Of a DNA stretch of 64,000 nucleotides, positions 1 to 9,098 are shown piece after piece. This DNA is from Peribacillus huizhouensis (GTDB taxonomy: Bacteria > Bacillota > Bacilli > Bacillales > DSM-1321), in assembly GCF_014138605.1 (NCBI RefSeq), contig NZ_JACJHX010000011.1, forward strand, positions 1 through 64,000, given 5' to 3'. Under the pieces are notes generated by a model. It searched no databases, had not been told where the DNA came from, and saw nothing but the letters and a program-made list of their open reading frames with translations. Position 1 is the first letter of the stretch. Each line of letters begins with the position of its first letter. Both the position numbers and the translations under genes were made by a program.

Positions 1-80
1 TCCCAATCATTCGCTCGACTTGCATGTATTAGGCACGCCGCCAGCGTTCGTCCTGAGCCAGGATCAAACTCTCCAAAAAG
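1..80 (-). rRNA. rrs: 16S ribosomal RNA, 5' end only
   Basis: On the minus strand this reads as the start of bacterial 16S rRNA: GGAGAGTTTGATCCTGGCTC, then the conserved run through GGCGGCGTGCCTAATACATG into the first variable region. The gene leaves the window at base 1, so only about 80 nt are present. The mature 5' end is placed near 78-80 by analogy with Bacillus 16S and is not exact. Confidence 0.97.
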
Positions 81-186
81 TGTTTGACTTGCTCATTGTT
101 TTTATAGTGTGTACTCACTTAAATTAAAACGTTGACGTTTCTGCTTTGTTTAGTTTTCAAAGAACTATTATTTAAGACAGAATAAA

Positions 187-216
187 ATCTTACCATCTTA
201 ACATTCATTTTGTCAA
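187..216 (-). promoter_or_regulatory. rRNA operon promoter, proximal (P2-like)
   Basis: On the minus strand a perfect TTGACA (211-216) is followed 18 bp later by TAAGAT (187-192), about 100 bp before the 16S gene. Between promoter and gene, at 150-166, lies TTCTTTGAAAACTA, a sequence often seen in Bacillus rRNA leaders and resembling a boxA-type antitermination leader. Confidence 0.7.
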
Positions 217-328
217 TCACTTTTTTAAAAATAATTCACTACAATCTCACGTTGTCTTCTGTGGTATTGTCGCTCAAAATGAAGTTGTCTAATTTACTAG
301 AAGCTAGAAGCTCTTAGCAACAAAATCT

Positions 329-357
329 ATAGTACTATTTCTGCTTATTGAAGTCAA
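329..357 (-). promoter_or_regulatory. rRNA operon promoter, distal (P1-like), with UP-like tract
   Basis: On the minus strand TTGACT (352-357), a 17-bp spacer and TACTAT (329-334) form a strong sigma-A promoter. It is preceded by an A/T-only tract (about 362-395) like an UP element. Tandem promoters are normal for Bacillus rrn operons. A third, weaker match further upstream has TTGACA at 471-476, a 16-bp gap and TGTTAA at 449-454. The remaining stretch to about 700 holds no ORF I can support, only a small hairpin with TGGCAA/TTGCCA arms near 564-580. Confidence 0.7.
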
Positions 358-699
358 CAACTATTTTTAAAAAATATTAAGTTATTAATAACGCAAAAAA
401 TGTAGTTACTAAACTTCGGAATGATACCTCTTTATCAGGCACTTACTTTTAACACAAAGTGAAAACAAAGTGTCAATCCCTTATTAGACACATGCGTCGA
501 CTCCCCTTTGATTCTATATTCTGTTTGGGCACTGTTTGATGGTAGCAACTTCATTTAAGCGTTGGCAAATAGCTTGCCATCTGGCGAGTTACCATGAAAT
601 ATGTTCATCTAATCAAGATAGTAATATAGATATTATTAACATTACACACAATCACATATGTATAACCCAATAAGACGAATTATATAAAAAAGAACTTCA

Positions 700-756
700 C
701 AAAAAGGTTACCCCTATAGAAGTAGTCATCAAATCAGACAACTTTAGGGATAACCT
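700..756 (-). terminator. Terminator of topB
   Basis: Arms at 705-719 and 743-756 pair as AGGTTA-CCCTA with TAGGG-TAACCT, with one mismatch and a long loop. Read on the minus strand the hairpin runs into TTTTT at 700-704, just past the topB stop codon. Confidence 0.55.
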
Positions 757-763
757 CAATCAT

Positions 764-2959
764 TTATTTATCAAACTTTAACTTAGCTAATGCATCTGCA
801 AGCGCTGTGTTAATAGGTTCCTCTTTTTTATTCTGTTGTTTAAGGTACTTCGAAACGTCATGTTTCGTAGCTTTATGGTTGTTATTTTTCCCTTTTCTTT
901 TTGTAAATGAAGACAGTTTTTCATGATATCCGCATTTGCAGACGAAAGTTTGCGCTTCTCCTTGACCACGCATTTCCATTTTCTTATGACATTGAGGACA
1001 TCTAGCGTTCGTTGCACGTGATACACCTTTTCGGTGGCCACATTCGCGATCTTGACAGACAAGCATTTTTCCTTTTTTTCCATTCACTTCTAATAAAAGC
1101 TTGCCACAATCCGGGCATTTACTACCTGTGATATTATCATGCTTAAATTTCTTATCGCTGCTTTTGATTTCTTGGACAATTTTTTTGGCATAATCTCTCA
1201 TATCACCAATAAAAGCCTGCTTTGACAGTTTCCCTTTGGCAATGGCTGTCAACTTTTGTTCCCATTGTGCTGTTAACGCCGGGGAACGTAGCTCTTGTGG
1301 TGCTAAATTCAGTAGTTGCTTGCCTTTGGATGTAACATAGAGACCTTTTCCTTTTTTCTCAATTAAAAAAGAATTAAACAGTTTTTCAATAATATCCGCT
1401 CTTGTAGCAACGGTTCCGATTCCGCCTGTCTCCCCGATTGTCTTGATCAAATCTTTGCTTTCTCCTGACATAAAACGTGCAGGGTTCTCCATTGCTGAAA
1501 GAAGTGTCGCTTCATTGAATGGTTCCGGCGGTTTTGTTTCTCCCTGCGTTTGTTTAATAGAAGAAATAGAGAGAGTTTCCCCCTTCTTAATGGATGGCAG
1601 CAATTGTTCAGCAAGACCATCGCCCGCTTCCTCATCTTCAAAGTGAGAATCGTATACATCTTTCCACCCGGATTTTAAGACTACTTTTCCTTTAGCCACA
1701 AAGTTTTCTCCGCCAATATTCACTTTGATCGTTGTTTGCTCATATTCAAACGGTGGCATTAGGACCGCTAGAAACCTTTTGACAACTAAATCATAGATTT
1801 TTGATTCCTTATCGCTTAATTTACCCGGAAGCGGTGTTTGCTCGGTAGGAATGATGGCATGGTGATCAGAAACTTTACTATCATCCACAAAGGATTTATT
1901 AGCTTTAATCGGGCTACGCATGATTTTAGCCGCAATTGGGGCGTAAGGTTTGATGCTAACTGCTTGAAGCCGTTCCTTTAACGTATCCACTAAATCTGAT
2001 GATAAAAAACGCGAATCCGTTCTTGGGTAGGTCAAGACTTTATGACTTTCGTATAATCTTTGCATGATCGACAGTGTCTCTTTTGCTGAGTAACCAAACT
2101 TTTTATTCGCATCTCTTTGCAGTTCTGTTAAATCATATAGCTGTGGAGCAAATGATTTTTTATGTGTTTTGTTTACTTCCACCACTTCTGCACTTTTATT
2201 TTTCACCACAGCAAGTACATGATCTGCCTTCGCTTTATCAAAGGTGCGAATATCATGGGTCTTACTGTCCTGCCAAACGAGGCGGAGCTTTGGTTCAGCC
2301 GTTACAGCCACTCCATAAAATGGCTTTGGCTGAAACTTTTTAATTTCCTCTTCGCGAGCACTAATCATCGCCACGGTCGGCGTCTGCACACGTCCACATG
2401 ATAATTGGGCATTATGCTTTGTCGTTAATGCCCGGGTCGCATTCATGCCGACAATCCAGTCCGCTTCAGCACGGGCAACAGCCGATGCATATAGATTTTC
2501 ATACTCCTTCCCATCGCGCAGCTTGTTAAATCCATCTTTAATCGCTTTATCTGTTACAGATGAGATCCAAAGACGCTTAACAGGCTTTTTTACATTAGCT
2601 TTTTCTAGAATCCAGCGAGCAACGAGTTCACCCTCACGACCAGCATCAGTTGCAATAACAACATTCTTAACGTCAGGACGGTTCAGTTGAGTTTTGACAA
2701 TTTGAAATTGTTTACCAGTTTGTTTAATAACAACCAACTTTAAAGTAGACGGGAGCATAGGTAAATCTTCAAGCTTCCACGCTTTGTATTTTTCATCATA
2801 GGCTTCAGGATCAGCATGAGTCACTAAATGACCGAGCGCCCATGTCACAATATATTGATCACCTTCAAAGAATCCATTCCCTTTTTTGTGCGCATTTAAG
2901 ACCTTCGCTATATCTCTTCCGACTGATGGCTTTTCGGCCAACACGACAGTTTTACTCAT
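764..2959 (-). CDS. topB: DNA topoisomerase III
   Basis: Type IA topoisomerase, 731 aa, which passes one DNA strand through a break held by a tyrosine and so decatenates and relaxes DNA in the cytoplasm. An N-terminal Toprim domain carries the metal-binding DAGREGE motif (residues 105-111). The active-site tyrosine is in TYPRTDSR (Y311). The C-terminal 120 residues contain two CxxC-type zinc-ribbon units and a lysine-rich tail, a common TopB layout. The frame stays open 67 codons further upstream, but that extension runs through repeat A. The chosen ATG at 2959 starts at the conserved MSKTVVLAEKPSVG and has an AAAGGATG ribosome site. It is transcribed toward the rRNA operon with its own terminator. 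Confidence 0.96.
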   Translation of the reverse strand: MSKTVVLAEKPSVGRDIAKVLNAHKKGNGFFEGDQYIVTWALGHLVTHADPEAYDEKYKAWKLEDLPMLPSTLKLVVIKQTGKQFQIVKTQLNRPDVKNVVIATDAGREGELVARWILEKANVKKPVKRLWISSVTDKAIKDGFNKLRDGKEYENLYASAVARAEADWIVGMNATRALTTKHNAQLSCGRVQTPTVAMISAREEEIKKFQPKPFYGVAVTAEPKLRLVWQDSKTHDIRTFDKAKADHVLAVVKNKSAEVVEVNKTHKKSFAPQLYDLTELQRDANKKFGYSAKETLSIMQRLYESHKVLTYPRTDSRFLSSDLVDTLKERLQAVSIKPYAPIAAKIMRSPIKANKSFVDDSKVSDHHAIIPTEQTPLPGKLSDKESKIYDLVVKRFLAVLMPPFEYEQTTIKVNIGGENFVAKGKVVLKSGWKDVYDSHFEDEEAGDGLAEQLLPSIKKGETLSISSIKQTQGETKPPEPFNEATLLSAMENPARFMSGESKDLIKTIGETGGIGTVATRADIIEKLFNSFLIEKKGKGLYVTSKGKQLLNLAPQELRSPALTAQWEQKLTAIAKGKLSKQAFIGDMRDYAKKIVQEIKSSDKKFKHDNITGSKCPDCGKLLLEVNGKKGKMLVCQDRECGHRKGVSRATNARCPQCHKKMEMRGQGEAQTFVCKCGYHEKLSSFTKRKGKNNNHKATKHDVSKYLKQQNKKEEPINTALADALAKLKFDK

Positions 2960-2990
2960 AAATAACATCCTTTCAAAATTCCATAATAAG

Positions 2991-3114
2991 AAACGTCCTT
3001 GAGGGTCTGCTCCCGACCCGACGATGAAAAGGTTCAGGTTCTCAAACTGTGTCACCTTATGAAGATGGTGGTGCGGAGCTGATTTTGCGGAGCCCCGCCC
3101 CTTTTCCACAGAAA
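2991..3114. repeat. Interspersed repeat family A, copy 1
   Basis: This ~124-bp stretch matches 8844-8969 with roughly three quarters identity by eye. Shared blocks include AAACGT, GGTCTGCTC, GATG-AAAAGGTTCA, GGTGGTGGTGC and GCGGAGCCCCGCCCCTTTTC followed by CACAG. It lies just upstream of topB and accounts for the spurious N-terminal extension of that frame. Its GGTGG and GCGAAGCCCC blocks recur in family B, so the two may be related. Confidence 0.7.
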
Positions 3115-3351
3115 AAGCGCAAATTCCCTTAGAAACCCCATACGCTTTCTTATTTTCCATTAAAGCTCATTACGTCTATTATCGCATAAAATAGCTTGAA
3201 GGGCGAAACATCGATTTCCTGGGAAATTTGTCGATAACGCATTGTCCTCGAATTCCCATTCAATTCTTCTTGGTGAAGCATAGCAATCTATTAAGGATTT
3301 TAGTATGATAAAAAATAGAGTTTTTACTTTTCATTGGAGGTTCCAAAAGAA

Positions 3352-4914
3352 ATGAGTTTACTTTCTATAGATAAATTAGGCCATTCATTCGGTGATCGCA
3401 CGCTATTCAAGGACGTATCATTTCGATTAATGGCTGGTGAACATATTGGGTTAGTAGGTGCAAACGGCGTCGGAAAATCGACTATGATGAACATCATCAC
3501 TGGACAGTTGATCCATGACACTGGACGTGTGGAGTGGACACCTGGTACAGAATACGGCTATTTAGATCAACATACCGTTCTTACAAAAGGCAGAACTATG
3601 CGCGATGTGTTGCGCGATGCGTATCTTCCTTTATTCGAACAGGAAAAACTATTAAATGAAGTAACAGAAAAAATGGGAACGGCTACGCCCGAGGAATTGG
3701 AAGACCTACTCGAACAAATGGGCAAAATTCAAGATAAGCTCGAAGCTGGCGGTTTTTATAATCTAGATATCAAGATTGAAGATGCCGCTCGCGGACTTGG
3801 CTTAGATGCAATTGGTCTCGATCGTGACGTTGCTTCCTTAAGCGGAGGTCAACGAACAAAAGTTTTATTAGCTAAACTTTTACTTGAACAACCTGAGGTC
3901 CTTTTACTTGATGAGCCAACCAACTACCTTGATGTAGAGCATATTCGCTGGTTAAGCAATTACTTAAAAGAATATCCGCATGCTTTCCTTTTAATTTCCC
4001 ATGACACCGAATTCATGAACGGTGTAGTGGACGTAATTTTCCATCTAGAATTTTCTAAGTTAACTCGTTATACAGCTACTTATGAAAAATTCCTTGAACT
4101 TGCTGAAATTAATAAGAATCAGCATATCAATGCCTATGAAAAACAACAAGATTTTATTAAAAAGCAAGAAGACTTCATCGCAAAAAATAAAGCTCGTTAC
4201 TCGACATCTGGCCGTGCGAAAAGCCGGCAAAAACAGCTTGAACGAATTGAACGAATTGACCGTCCTGAAACAGCTATGAAACCAACTTTTGATTTCAAGG
4301 AATCACGCGGTAGCAGTCGCTTCGTCTTCGAAGGGGAGAATCTCGAAATCGGCTATGACCATCCATTACTTCCAAAACTAACAATGACGGTTGAGCGCGG
4401 CGAAAAAATTGCAGTTGTCGGCATGAATGGTGTTGGTAAATCAACTTTATTAAAAACGATTCTCGGCAAAATTGAACCACTTAGCGGAAAACGTATTCTC
4501 GGGGACTTCCTATTCCCTTCTTATTTCGAACAAGAAGTGAAAGCCGGAAACACAACGCCAATTGATGAAATTTGGAATGCCTTCCCAGGCTTAGAGCAAG
4601 CACAAGTGCGCGGCATTCTAGCACGTGTCGGTTTGAAAAATGAACATATCACCCGTCCTATGAATCAACTAAGTGGTGGAGAACAATCAAAAGTACGCAT
4701 TTGCAAATTAATGATGAACGAAAGTAATTGGTTAATTTTTGATGAGCCGACAAACCACCTTGATGTTGTAGCTAAGGAAGAATTAAAACGAGCTATGATG
4801 GCATATAAAGGTACCATCGTTCTCGTCTGCCACGAACCTGATTTTTATGAAGACTGGGTAACAAAAGTTTGGAACGTTGAAGACTGGATCGATAAAAACG
4901 AAGCGCAAGCTTAA
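3352..4914 (+). CDS. yfmM: ABC-F family ATPase (YfmM-like)
   Basis: Soluble 520-aa protein with two ABC ATPase domains and no membrane segment, the ABC-F plan. Members act on the ribosome as translation factors or in antibiotic protection. The first domain has Walker A GANGVGKST (36-44), signature LSGGQ (163-167) and Walker B LLLDE (184-188). The second has GMNGVGKST (357-365), LSGGE (440-444) and LIFDE (461-465). The basic linker between the domains (about 240-310) is the P-site tRNA interaction motif region. It resembles Bacillus YfmM more than YdiF, YfmR or YkpA; the paralogue call is from memory of the N-terminus. The ATG at 3352 follows GGAGG at 3336-3340; an upstream TTG is in frame but overlaps that site. 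Confidence 0.85.
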   Translation: MSLLSIDKLGHSFGDRTLFKDVSFRLMAGEHIGLVGANGVGKSTMMNIITGQLIHDTGRVEWTPGTEYGYLDQHTVLTKGRTMRDVLRDAYLPLFEQEKLLNEVTEKMGTATPEELEDLLEQMGKIQDKLEAGGFYNLDIKIEDAARGLGLDAIGLDRDVASLSGGQRTKVLLAKLLLEQPEVLLLDEPTNYLDVEHIRWLSNYLKEYPHAFLLISHDTEFMNGVVDVIFHLEFSKLTRYTATYEKFLELAEINKNQHINAYEKQQDFIKKQEDFIAKNKARYSTSGRAKSRQKQLERIERIDRPETAMKPTFDFKESRGSSRFVFEGENLEIGYDHPLLPKLTMTVERGEKIAVVGMNGVGKSTLLKTILGKIEPLSGKRILGDFLFPSYFEQEVKAGNTTPIDEIWNAFPGLEQAQVRGILARVGLKNEHITRPMNQLSGGEQSKVRICKLMMNESNWLIFDEPTNHLDVVAKEELKRAMMAYKGTIVLVCHEPDFYEDWVTKVWNVEDWIDKNEAQA

Positions 4915-4944
4915 TGTTTATGCAAAAGACGCTATCCTATAAGT

Positions 4945-5030
4945 AAGGGTCAGACCCAGCAACTACGACACACAGTTTATAGTGTAAGTAACACTTTAAA
5001 CTGTGCGGTGAGTGCTAGGTCTGACCCTTT
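4945..5030. terminator. Family C palindromic repeat, copy 1, bidirectional terminator
   Basis: Outer arms AAGGGTCAGACC (4945-4956) and GGTCTGACCCTT (5019-5030) are perfectly complementary. Inside them a second arm pair, CACAGTTTA with TAAACTGTG, extends the foldback. It lies between the convergent yfmM-like and ATP-grasp genes and would terminate both. Confidence 0.75.
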
Positions 5031-5105
5031 TAATCTAACCTGTGGAATTGGATACAAACAACGAGGCTCTCCTGTAATTTTAAATAGAGTGAGTCCTCAT
5101 TACGA

Positions 5106-6053
5106 TTATCTAACGGTCTCTGTTGTTTTCAATTGAGCCCCTAAAAACTTCGCCAATTCAAGCATGCCATACTTTCCAGCTGCTTTCTCAGCATCTGAAT
5201 TGTAATTAGTGTTCGTATTCACATCATATGTAAATATCTCACCTTTTTCATTACGGATAAATTCGATACCAGCAACAGTAATTTGATTCGCCTTCAAAAA
5301 TTGTTCATATTGTTCAATGATCGGCTCATCAAAACCTTCTACAATTTGGAATTTAGGTTTTTCCTCAACCACTTCACCTACCGGACAGAATAGGTCGCCA
5401 ATTGCACAAGCATCCGCTGGACAAAGTTCAAATCCTTCAGAAGTGTCTACTCGAACCGCATAGACAAATTTGCCGCCAACAAACTCACAACGTGTAATAT
5501 ATGCTTCTGGAGATTTAATATATTCTTGAATCAAGGTAATGCCATCTACTGGTTCTTCAAATGTCGGGCCATCTAAATATTGCTTTAACCCTTCTATAGA
5601 ATGGAATAATTGAACACCAAGCCCTTTTCCTGCACGATTATGCTTAGTAATAAATGAAGCACTACCTAGCTTTTCAGCTGCCTTTAGAATGTTATCACTA
5701 CCAATTGCCGCAATCGTTTTTGGAACAGTTATCCCTTGTTTTCTTAAAGCAGTATACTGATTAATTTTACTTAACTCTAAACGTAATGCACGCGTGCCAT
5801 TAAATACTGTTCGATCATGTTCTTCTAACCATGATAAGACACCTTCCGTTAATTCCGGAGCATACCGGTGGCCTCTTGTATGAGATGATGCGCTCATCCG
5901 GCTATAAAACACTCCTTCCGGCGGAGCTTCTGTCAAGTCCACGAGTCCTTGATCGAGATGCCACTCCTCATATGGCAATTGGAGTTCCTCCAGTCGATTT
6001 GTTAAATGGGCGGTCCACTCGCTGTTTTCATGAATAACGTAAATTTTACTCAT
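5106..6053 (-). CDS. ATP-grasp domain protein (RimK-type ligase-like)
   Basis: A 315-aa protein with the ATP-grasp pattern: an alpha/beta N-terminal part (1-90), then a lysine and glycine-rich nucleotide-binding segment (KHNRAGKGLGVQLF, about 142-155), a QEY segment and the metal-binding FTYDVNTNTNYN near the C-terminus. Family members join a carboxylate to an amine or thiol using ATP; the substrate here is unknown. It lies 29 bp downstream of the flavin monooxygenase and almost certainly shares its SAM-riboswitch leader, so a role in sulfur assimilation or thiol metabolism is inferred. ATG 6053 has an AGGAGGAGAT ribosome site at 6057-6066; the 7-residue-longer reading starts inside that site and is rejected. 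Confidence 0.75.
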   Translation of the reverse strand: MSKIYVIHENSEWTAHLTNRLEELQLPYEEWHLDQGLVDLTEAPPEGVFYSRMSASSHTRGHRYAPELTEGVLSWLEEHDRTVFNGTRALRLELSKINQYTALRKQGITVPKTIAAIGSDNILKAAEKLGSASFITKHNRAGKGLGVQLFHSIEGLKQYLDGPTFEEPVDGITLIQEYIKSPEAYITRCEFVGGKFVYAVRVDTSEGFELCPADACAIGDLFCPVGEVVEEKPKFQIVEGFDEPIIEQYEQFLKANQITVAGIEFIRNEKGEIFTYDVNTNTNYNSDAEKAAGKYGMLELAKFLGAQLKTTETVR

Positions 6054-6082
6054 TTTATCTCCTCCTAAATTCATCTATATCC

Positions 6083-7132
6083 TTATACTTGAACTTTAGT
6101 TCGTTTTTCTTCTACGAGCGGCATTACTTGTTTAGCAAATCGCTCCATTTCTTCAAGCTGAGGAGAGAATTGCAACAATAACAAATCAACGCCCACTGCT
6201 TCAAACGCAAGAATTTGATCAGCAATTTGATCAGGTGTCCCAATTAGATTCGGACGCAACCCACGATTCGAAACAGAGTAGTCAAATAACTTAACCTGTT
6301 GTTCCAATTGCGACTTACTTACAAAGTCGTTGTATCCAGCATATGAACTTGATTCTTTTACATCCGTAATTCGGGCTAGCTCTTCCTGAGCTTGTTCTTC
6401 TGTATCTCGACACACAACGTAAGCAGCCATTCCAAAGGTAGAAAATGGTGATTTTCCTGCTGCTTCTCGTTGCTGCTTCATTCCTTGAATCTTGACAGCA
6501 ACTTCCTCAACTGTTCCACCGTGCATGACATAAGCATCACATTGATTGACAATAGTCTCTTTGCCACGTACGCTTTCTCCACCTGCATAAAGAATTGGAT
6601 TCGGGCGCTGTACAGGTTTCGGATGCAAATGGGCATTAGCAATCGAATAATATTTCCCGTCATACGAAAACGTATCTTCTGTCCACAATCCTTTAAGCAC
6701 TTCAATAAATTCCTCTGTACGCTCATAGCGTTCATCATGGGCTGTAAAAACTCCCCCATACTGACGAGCCTCTTCCTCCCACCACGCAGAAACAACATTC
6801 AATGTAAAACGTCCATTTGAGATTTGATCAATATTCGCCGCCATTTTTGCCGTTACTGCCGGATTATGAAAACCAGGACGAACAGCTGTCATAATTTCAA
6901 TTTTTTCTGTCACAGCGGCAAGGGCAGCTGCCGTTGACCAAGCTTCAAGCGAATCACTTTCCGGGCCTTTAATATCATTTAAGTTAAGTTCAGCGACAAG
7001 GGTAGTATCATAGCCCCACTTTTCTGCAGCTTGCGTTACTTTTTTTGCATACTCAAAAGTTGGAGGCATCTTCTCATCTTCTACATTTCGTAGCCATCCG
7101 CCGAATATCGGCAACCAATAACCATATTTCAT
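6083..7132 (-). CDS. LLM-class flavin monooxygenase under SAM riboswitch (sulfonate/sulfone type)
   Basis: A 349-aa bacterial-luciferase-like TIM-barrel enzyme of the SsuD/SfnG branch, which uses reduced FMN and oxygen to cleave C-S bonds or oxidise organosulfur compounds. Typical segments are the barrel start MKYGYWLPIFGGW, the motif NISNGRFTLNVVSAWWEEEARQ-like block at about 104-125 with HDERY after it, and the GTPDQIADQI segment near 300. The SAM-I riboswitch upstream shows expression when sulfur amino acids are scarce. Substrate is not determinable by eye; sulfonate or dimethyl sulfone is plausible. No sulfonate ABC transporter genes are adjacent. Confidence 0.82.
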   Translation of the reverse strand: MKYGYWLPIFGGWLRNVEDEKMPPTFEYAKKVTQAAEKWGYDTTLVAELNLNDIKGPESDSLEAWSTAAALAAVTEKIEIMTAVRPGFHNPAVTAKMAANIDQISNGRFTLNVVSAWWEEEARQYGGVFTAHDERYERTEEFIEVLKGLWTEDTFSYDGKYYSIANAHLHPKPVQRPNPILYAGGESVRGKETIVNQCDAYVMHGGTVEEVAVKIQGMKQQREAAGKSPFSTFGMAAYVVCRDTEEQAQEELARITDVKESSSYAGYNDFVSKSQLEQQVKLFDYSVSNRGLRPNLIGTPDQIADQILAFEAVGVDLLLLQFSPQLEEMERFAKQVMPLVEEKRTKVQV

Positions 7133-7178
7133 TTCACTATCTCCTCTATGATTAAATTATGGCCCTTCTTCGATAAGA

Positions 7179-7330
7179 CAAAAAAACTTCTCCGATAAGA
7201 AGAAGTTTGCGTTTGCATTCCACCTTATCTGCCAGAGCCATTACTCCGCTGGAATTAGCACCGTACTGACAATTGTCAACGGTTGCCGGGCTTCAAAGGG
7301 CCAGTCCCTCCACCTCTCTTGATAAGAACA
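7179..7330 (-). promoter_or_regulatory. SAM-I (S-box) riboswitch with intrinsic terminator
   Basis: On the minus strand the leader starts CTTATCAAGAGAGGTGGAGG (from about 7327). It continues through GACTGGCCC, the GAAGCCCGGCAACC block, GTGCTAATTCCA and ends the P1 stem with CAGATAAGGTGG (about 7220-7231). These are the conserved S-box elements in order. A terminator stem with AACTTCT/AGAAGTT arms (7185-7207) followed by a T run completes a SAM-responsive OFF switch for the monooxygenase and ATP-grasp genes. Confidence 0.96.
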
Positions 7331-7359
7331 TATTAAATTGTAATAATAGTTGGAATAAT

Positions 7360-7387
7360 CTTATATTAAAACTCCAGCGTTAGTCAA
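7360..7387 (-). promoter_or_regulatory. Candidate promoter of the S-box operon
   Basis: Minus-strand TTGACT (7382-7387), 16 bp, then TATAAG (7360-7365), about 30 nt ahead of the riboswitch 5' end. Confidence 0.55.
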
Positions 7388-7414
7388 GACAAATGTTTTC
7401 AAATTTTGACAAAC

Positions 7415-7446
7415 AAAAGAGCACCTATATGAACAGGTGCTCTTTT
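7415..7446 (-). terminator. Terminator of the methyltransferase gene
   Basis: Perfect 12-bp arms AAAAGAGCACCT (7415-7426) and AGGTGCTCTTTT (7435-7446) with an 8-nt loop. On the minus strand it ends in a T run, about 120 nt beyond the stop codon of the gene at 7566. Confidence 0.8.
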
Positions 7447-7565
7447 CGCTAACATTTTTTTCAAAACATATCTAAAAAAGATGCAAAAGTTTTACCAATA
7501 CACTATTACGCTCTACTGATCTATCCACCATACAAAAGATCAGCTCACCCTAGACTTTAAATGTT

Positions 7566-8747
7566 TTAATGTTTTTCCACGACAAGAGTATATGTTTTCG
7601 GCAACCCGATATCATGCATCTTATGATTTGGCTCTTCTTCAAGTACCTTTATAATGAGCCCAGATTTACCAACTGCAGTGACAAGTTCTCCTATTGTCCA
7701 TTTTCGCTGTGCGACTTGTAATAGTTTTTCTTGTATCCCATCCGGCATATGTTTGGAAAATGCGACATTATTCAATTCAATCTGAGGATCGAAATAATTG
7801 CCCGTTATTTTATGCTTCTTTCCAGATGAAGTAATTAGTTTGGTAGATATCGGGTGAAATTCATGCAAAATAAAGCGACCACCTGGCTTTAAGAGCGTTT
7901 GAACAAGCTCCATTAACGGTGCTAAATCAATTAGATAATGTAAAACACCAAGCTCCATCAGTACTAGATCATAATCAGCATCACCCATAGCCAATGATAG
8001 AACATCAGAAATAATATAATCCACCGACACATGCGCAGCTTCAGCCAACTCCTTAGCAAAGGTTGCATTTTCCCGTGAGAAATCAACTACCTTAACCTCA
8101 GCCCCGAGAGCAGCCATTGCCACAGCCTTCACCCCATTCGAGCCCATCAGATGCATCACTTTCTTCTCACAAAGATTACCCATATACCGGTAAAACGGCT
8201 GAAGACGCCATTTCGGATTATGAAGGATTTTCGATGCGAGCTGTTCAGGCTCTCCGTAACGATTCACTAAGGCGACATAATTATTCTGATTCCACGCTGC
8301 TTCATTTTCTTCAGTTAAACCTTGCTGGATCGCCGCTAAATAGTCATGAATATGCTCAGAGTACATTGCCATTTTCTCATCATAAAAATAACTATAAAGG
8401 GATTGGCACCAAATTTCTATTCCTCTAACAGCTACCGAAATTCGATACGGGTCGGTTTTTATCGTAGTATTAAAACAACAAGCCACTGTAATGAGCTGAT
8501 CGTCCACACTAAATTGAAATGACGCTCGCTCTGGCGTCTTTATAAGGTGAGATGGTGAATAATCCCCAAATAACTGATAAGCTTCATTAAACAAATCCCA
8601 TTGTACGTCGACCGTAATTTCGACTGGTTCTTTTATTGCTACGCCTTGAATTAATAAAGCCACTTCATAAGTAAATTGATAGGGAATATTCTCACCGTCT
8701 AATAAACGACCTACTCCAATTACAGTTTGTATGTTTCCTGATTTCAT
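7566..8747 (-). CDS. SAM-dependent methyltransferase with novel N-terminal domain
   Basis: 393 aa. Residues about 150-350 form a class I methyltransferase: motif I VMHLMGSNGVKAVAMAALG (about 197-215), the acidic strand-2 end VVD (220-222), LVLMELGVLHYL (strand 4) and LLKPGGRFILHEFHP (about 284-298). The first ~135 residues are a separate, mainly beta-predicted region that I do not recognise. Substrate is unknown; the family includes small-molecule and natural-product methylases. ATG 8747 has a GGAGG ribosome site. It stands alone with its own terminator, upstream of the S-box promoter. Confidence 0.75.
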   Translation of the reverse strand: MKSGNIQTVIGVGRLLDGENIPYQFTYEVALLIQGVAIKEPVEITVDVQWDLFNEAYQLFGDYSPSHLIKTPERASFQFSVDDQLITVACCFNTTIKTDPYRISVAVRGIEIWCQSLYSYFYDEKMAMYSEHIHDYLAAIQQGLTEENEAAWNQNNYVALVNRYGEPEQLASKILHNPKWRLQPFYRYMGNLCEKKVMHLMGSNGVKAVAMAALGAEVKVVDFSRENATFAKELAEAAHVSVDYIISDVLSLAMGDADYDLVLMELGVLHYLIDLAPLMELVQTLLKPGGRFILHEFHPISTKLITSSGKKHKITGNYFDPQIELNNVAFSKHMPDGIQEKLLQVAQRKWTIGELVTAVGKSGLIIKVLEEEPNHKMHDIGLPKTYTLVVEKH

Positions 8748-8843
8748 AAATCCTCCAAACTTCCGATAAAATTAAACTTCTATCAGAGTGATATCTTTCA
8801 TCTTTCGTTGCTCATTAGTTAACCAAACATTCTTTTACAGAGA

Positions 8844-8969
8844 AAACGTTCATGAGCGTCTGCTCTAAGGCTCTACGATGGAAAAGGTTCAAATTCTAGA
8901 ATTGTATAACCTAACGAAGGTGGTGGTGCAAAGCTGATCCTGCGAAGCCCCGCCCCTTTTCCACAGAGA
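8844..8969. repeat. Interspersed repeat family A, copy 2
   Basis: Same-orientation homologue of 2991-3114, sharing CGTCTGCTC, ACGATG-AAAAGGTTCA, GGTGGTGGTGC and GAAGCCCCGCCCCTTTTCC. The rest of the 8748-9098 spacer shows no ORF or clear regulatory site. Confidence 0.7.
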
Positions 8970-9098
8970 AAAAAGAGGCCCAACTTATGATAATCTGATT
9001 AGTGTATTTCCTCATGTCACCTAAACAGATTCTCTTTTAGTTGTAGCCTAAAAAGCAGACTTCTATAAGCAGGTACTTAACGCCTGACTCCTTTTGTC

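Noticed and set aside
2960..3160. 67-residue N-terminal extension of TopB
   Set aside because: It lies largely within repeat family A and upstream of a good RBS and conserved start.
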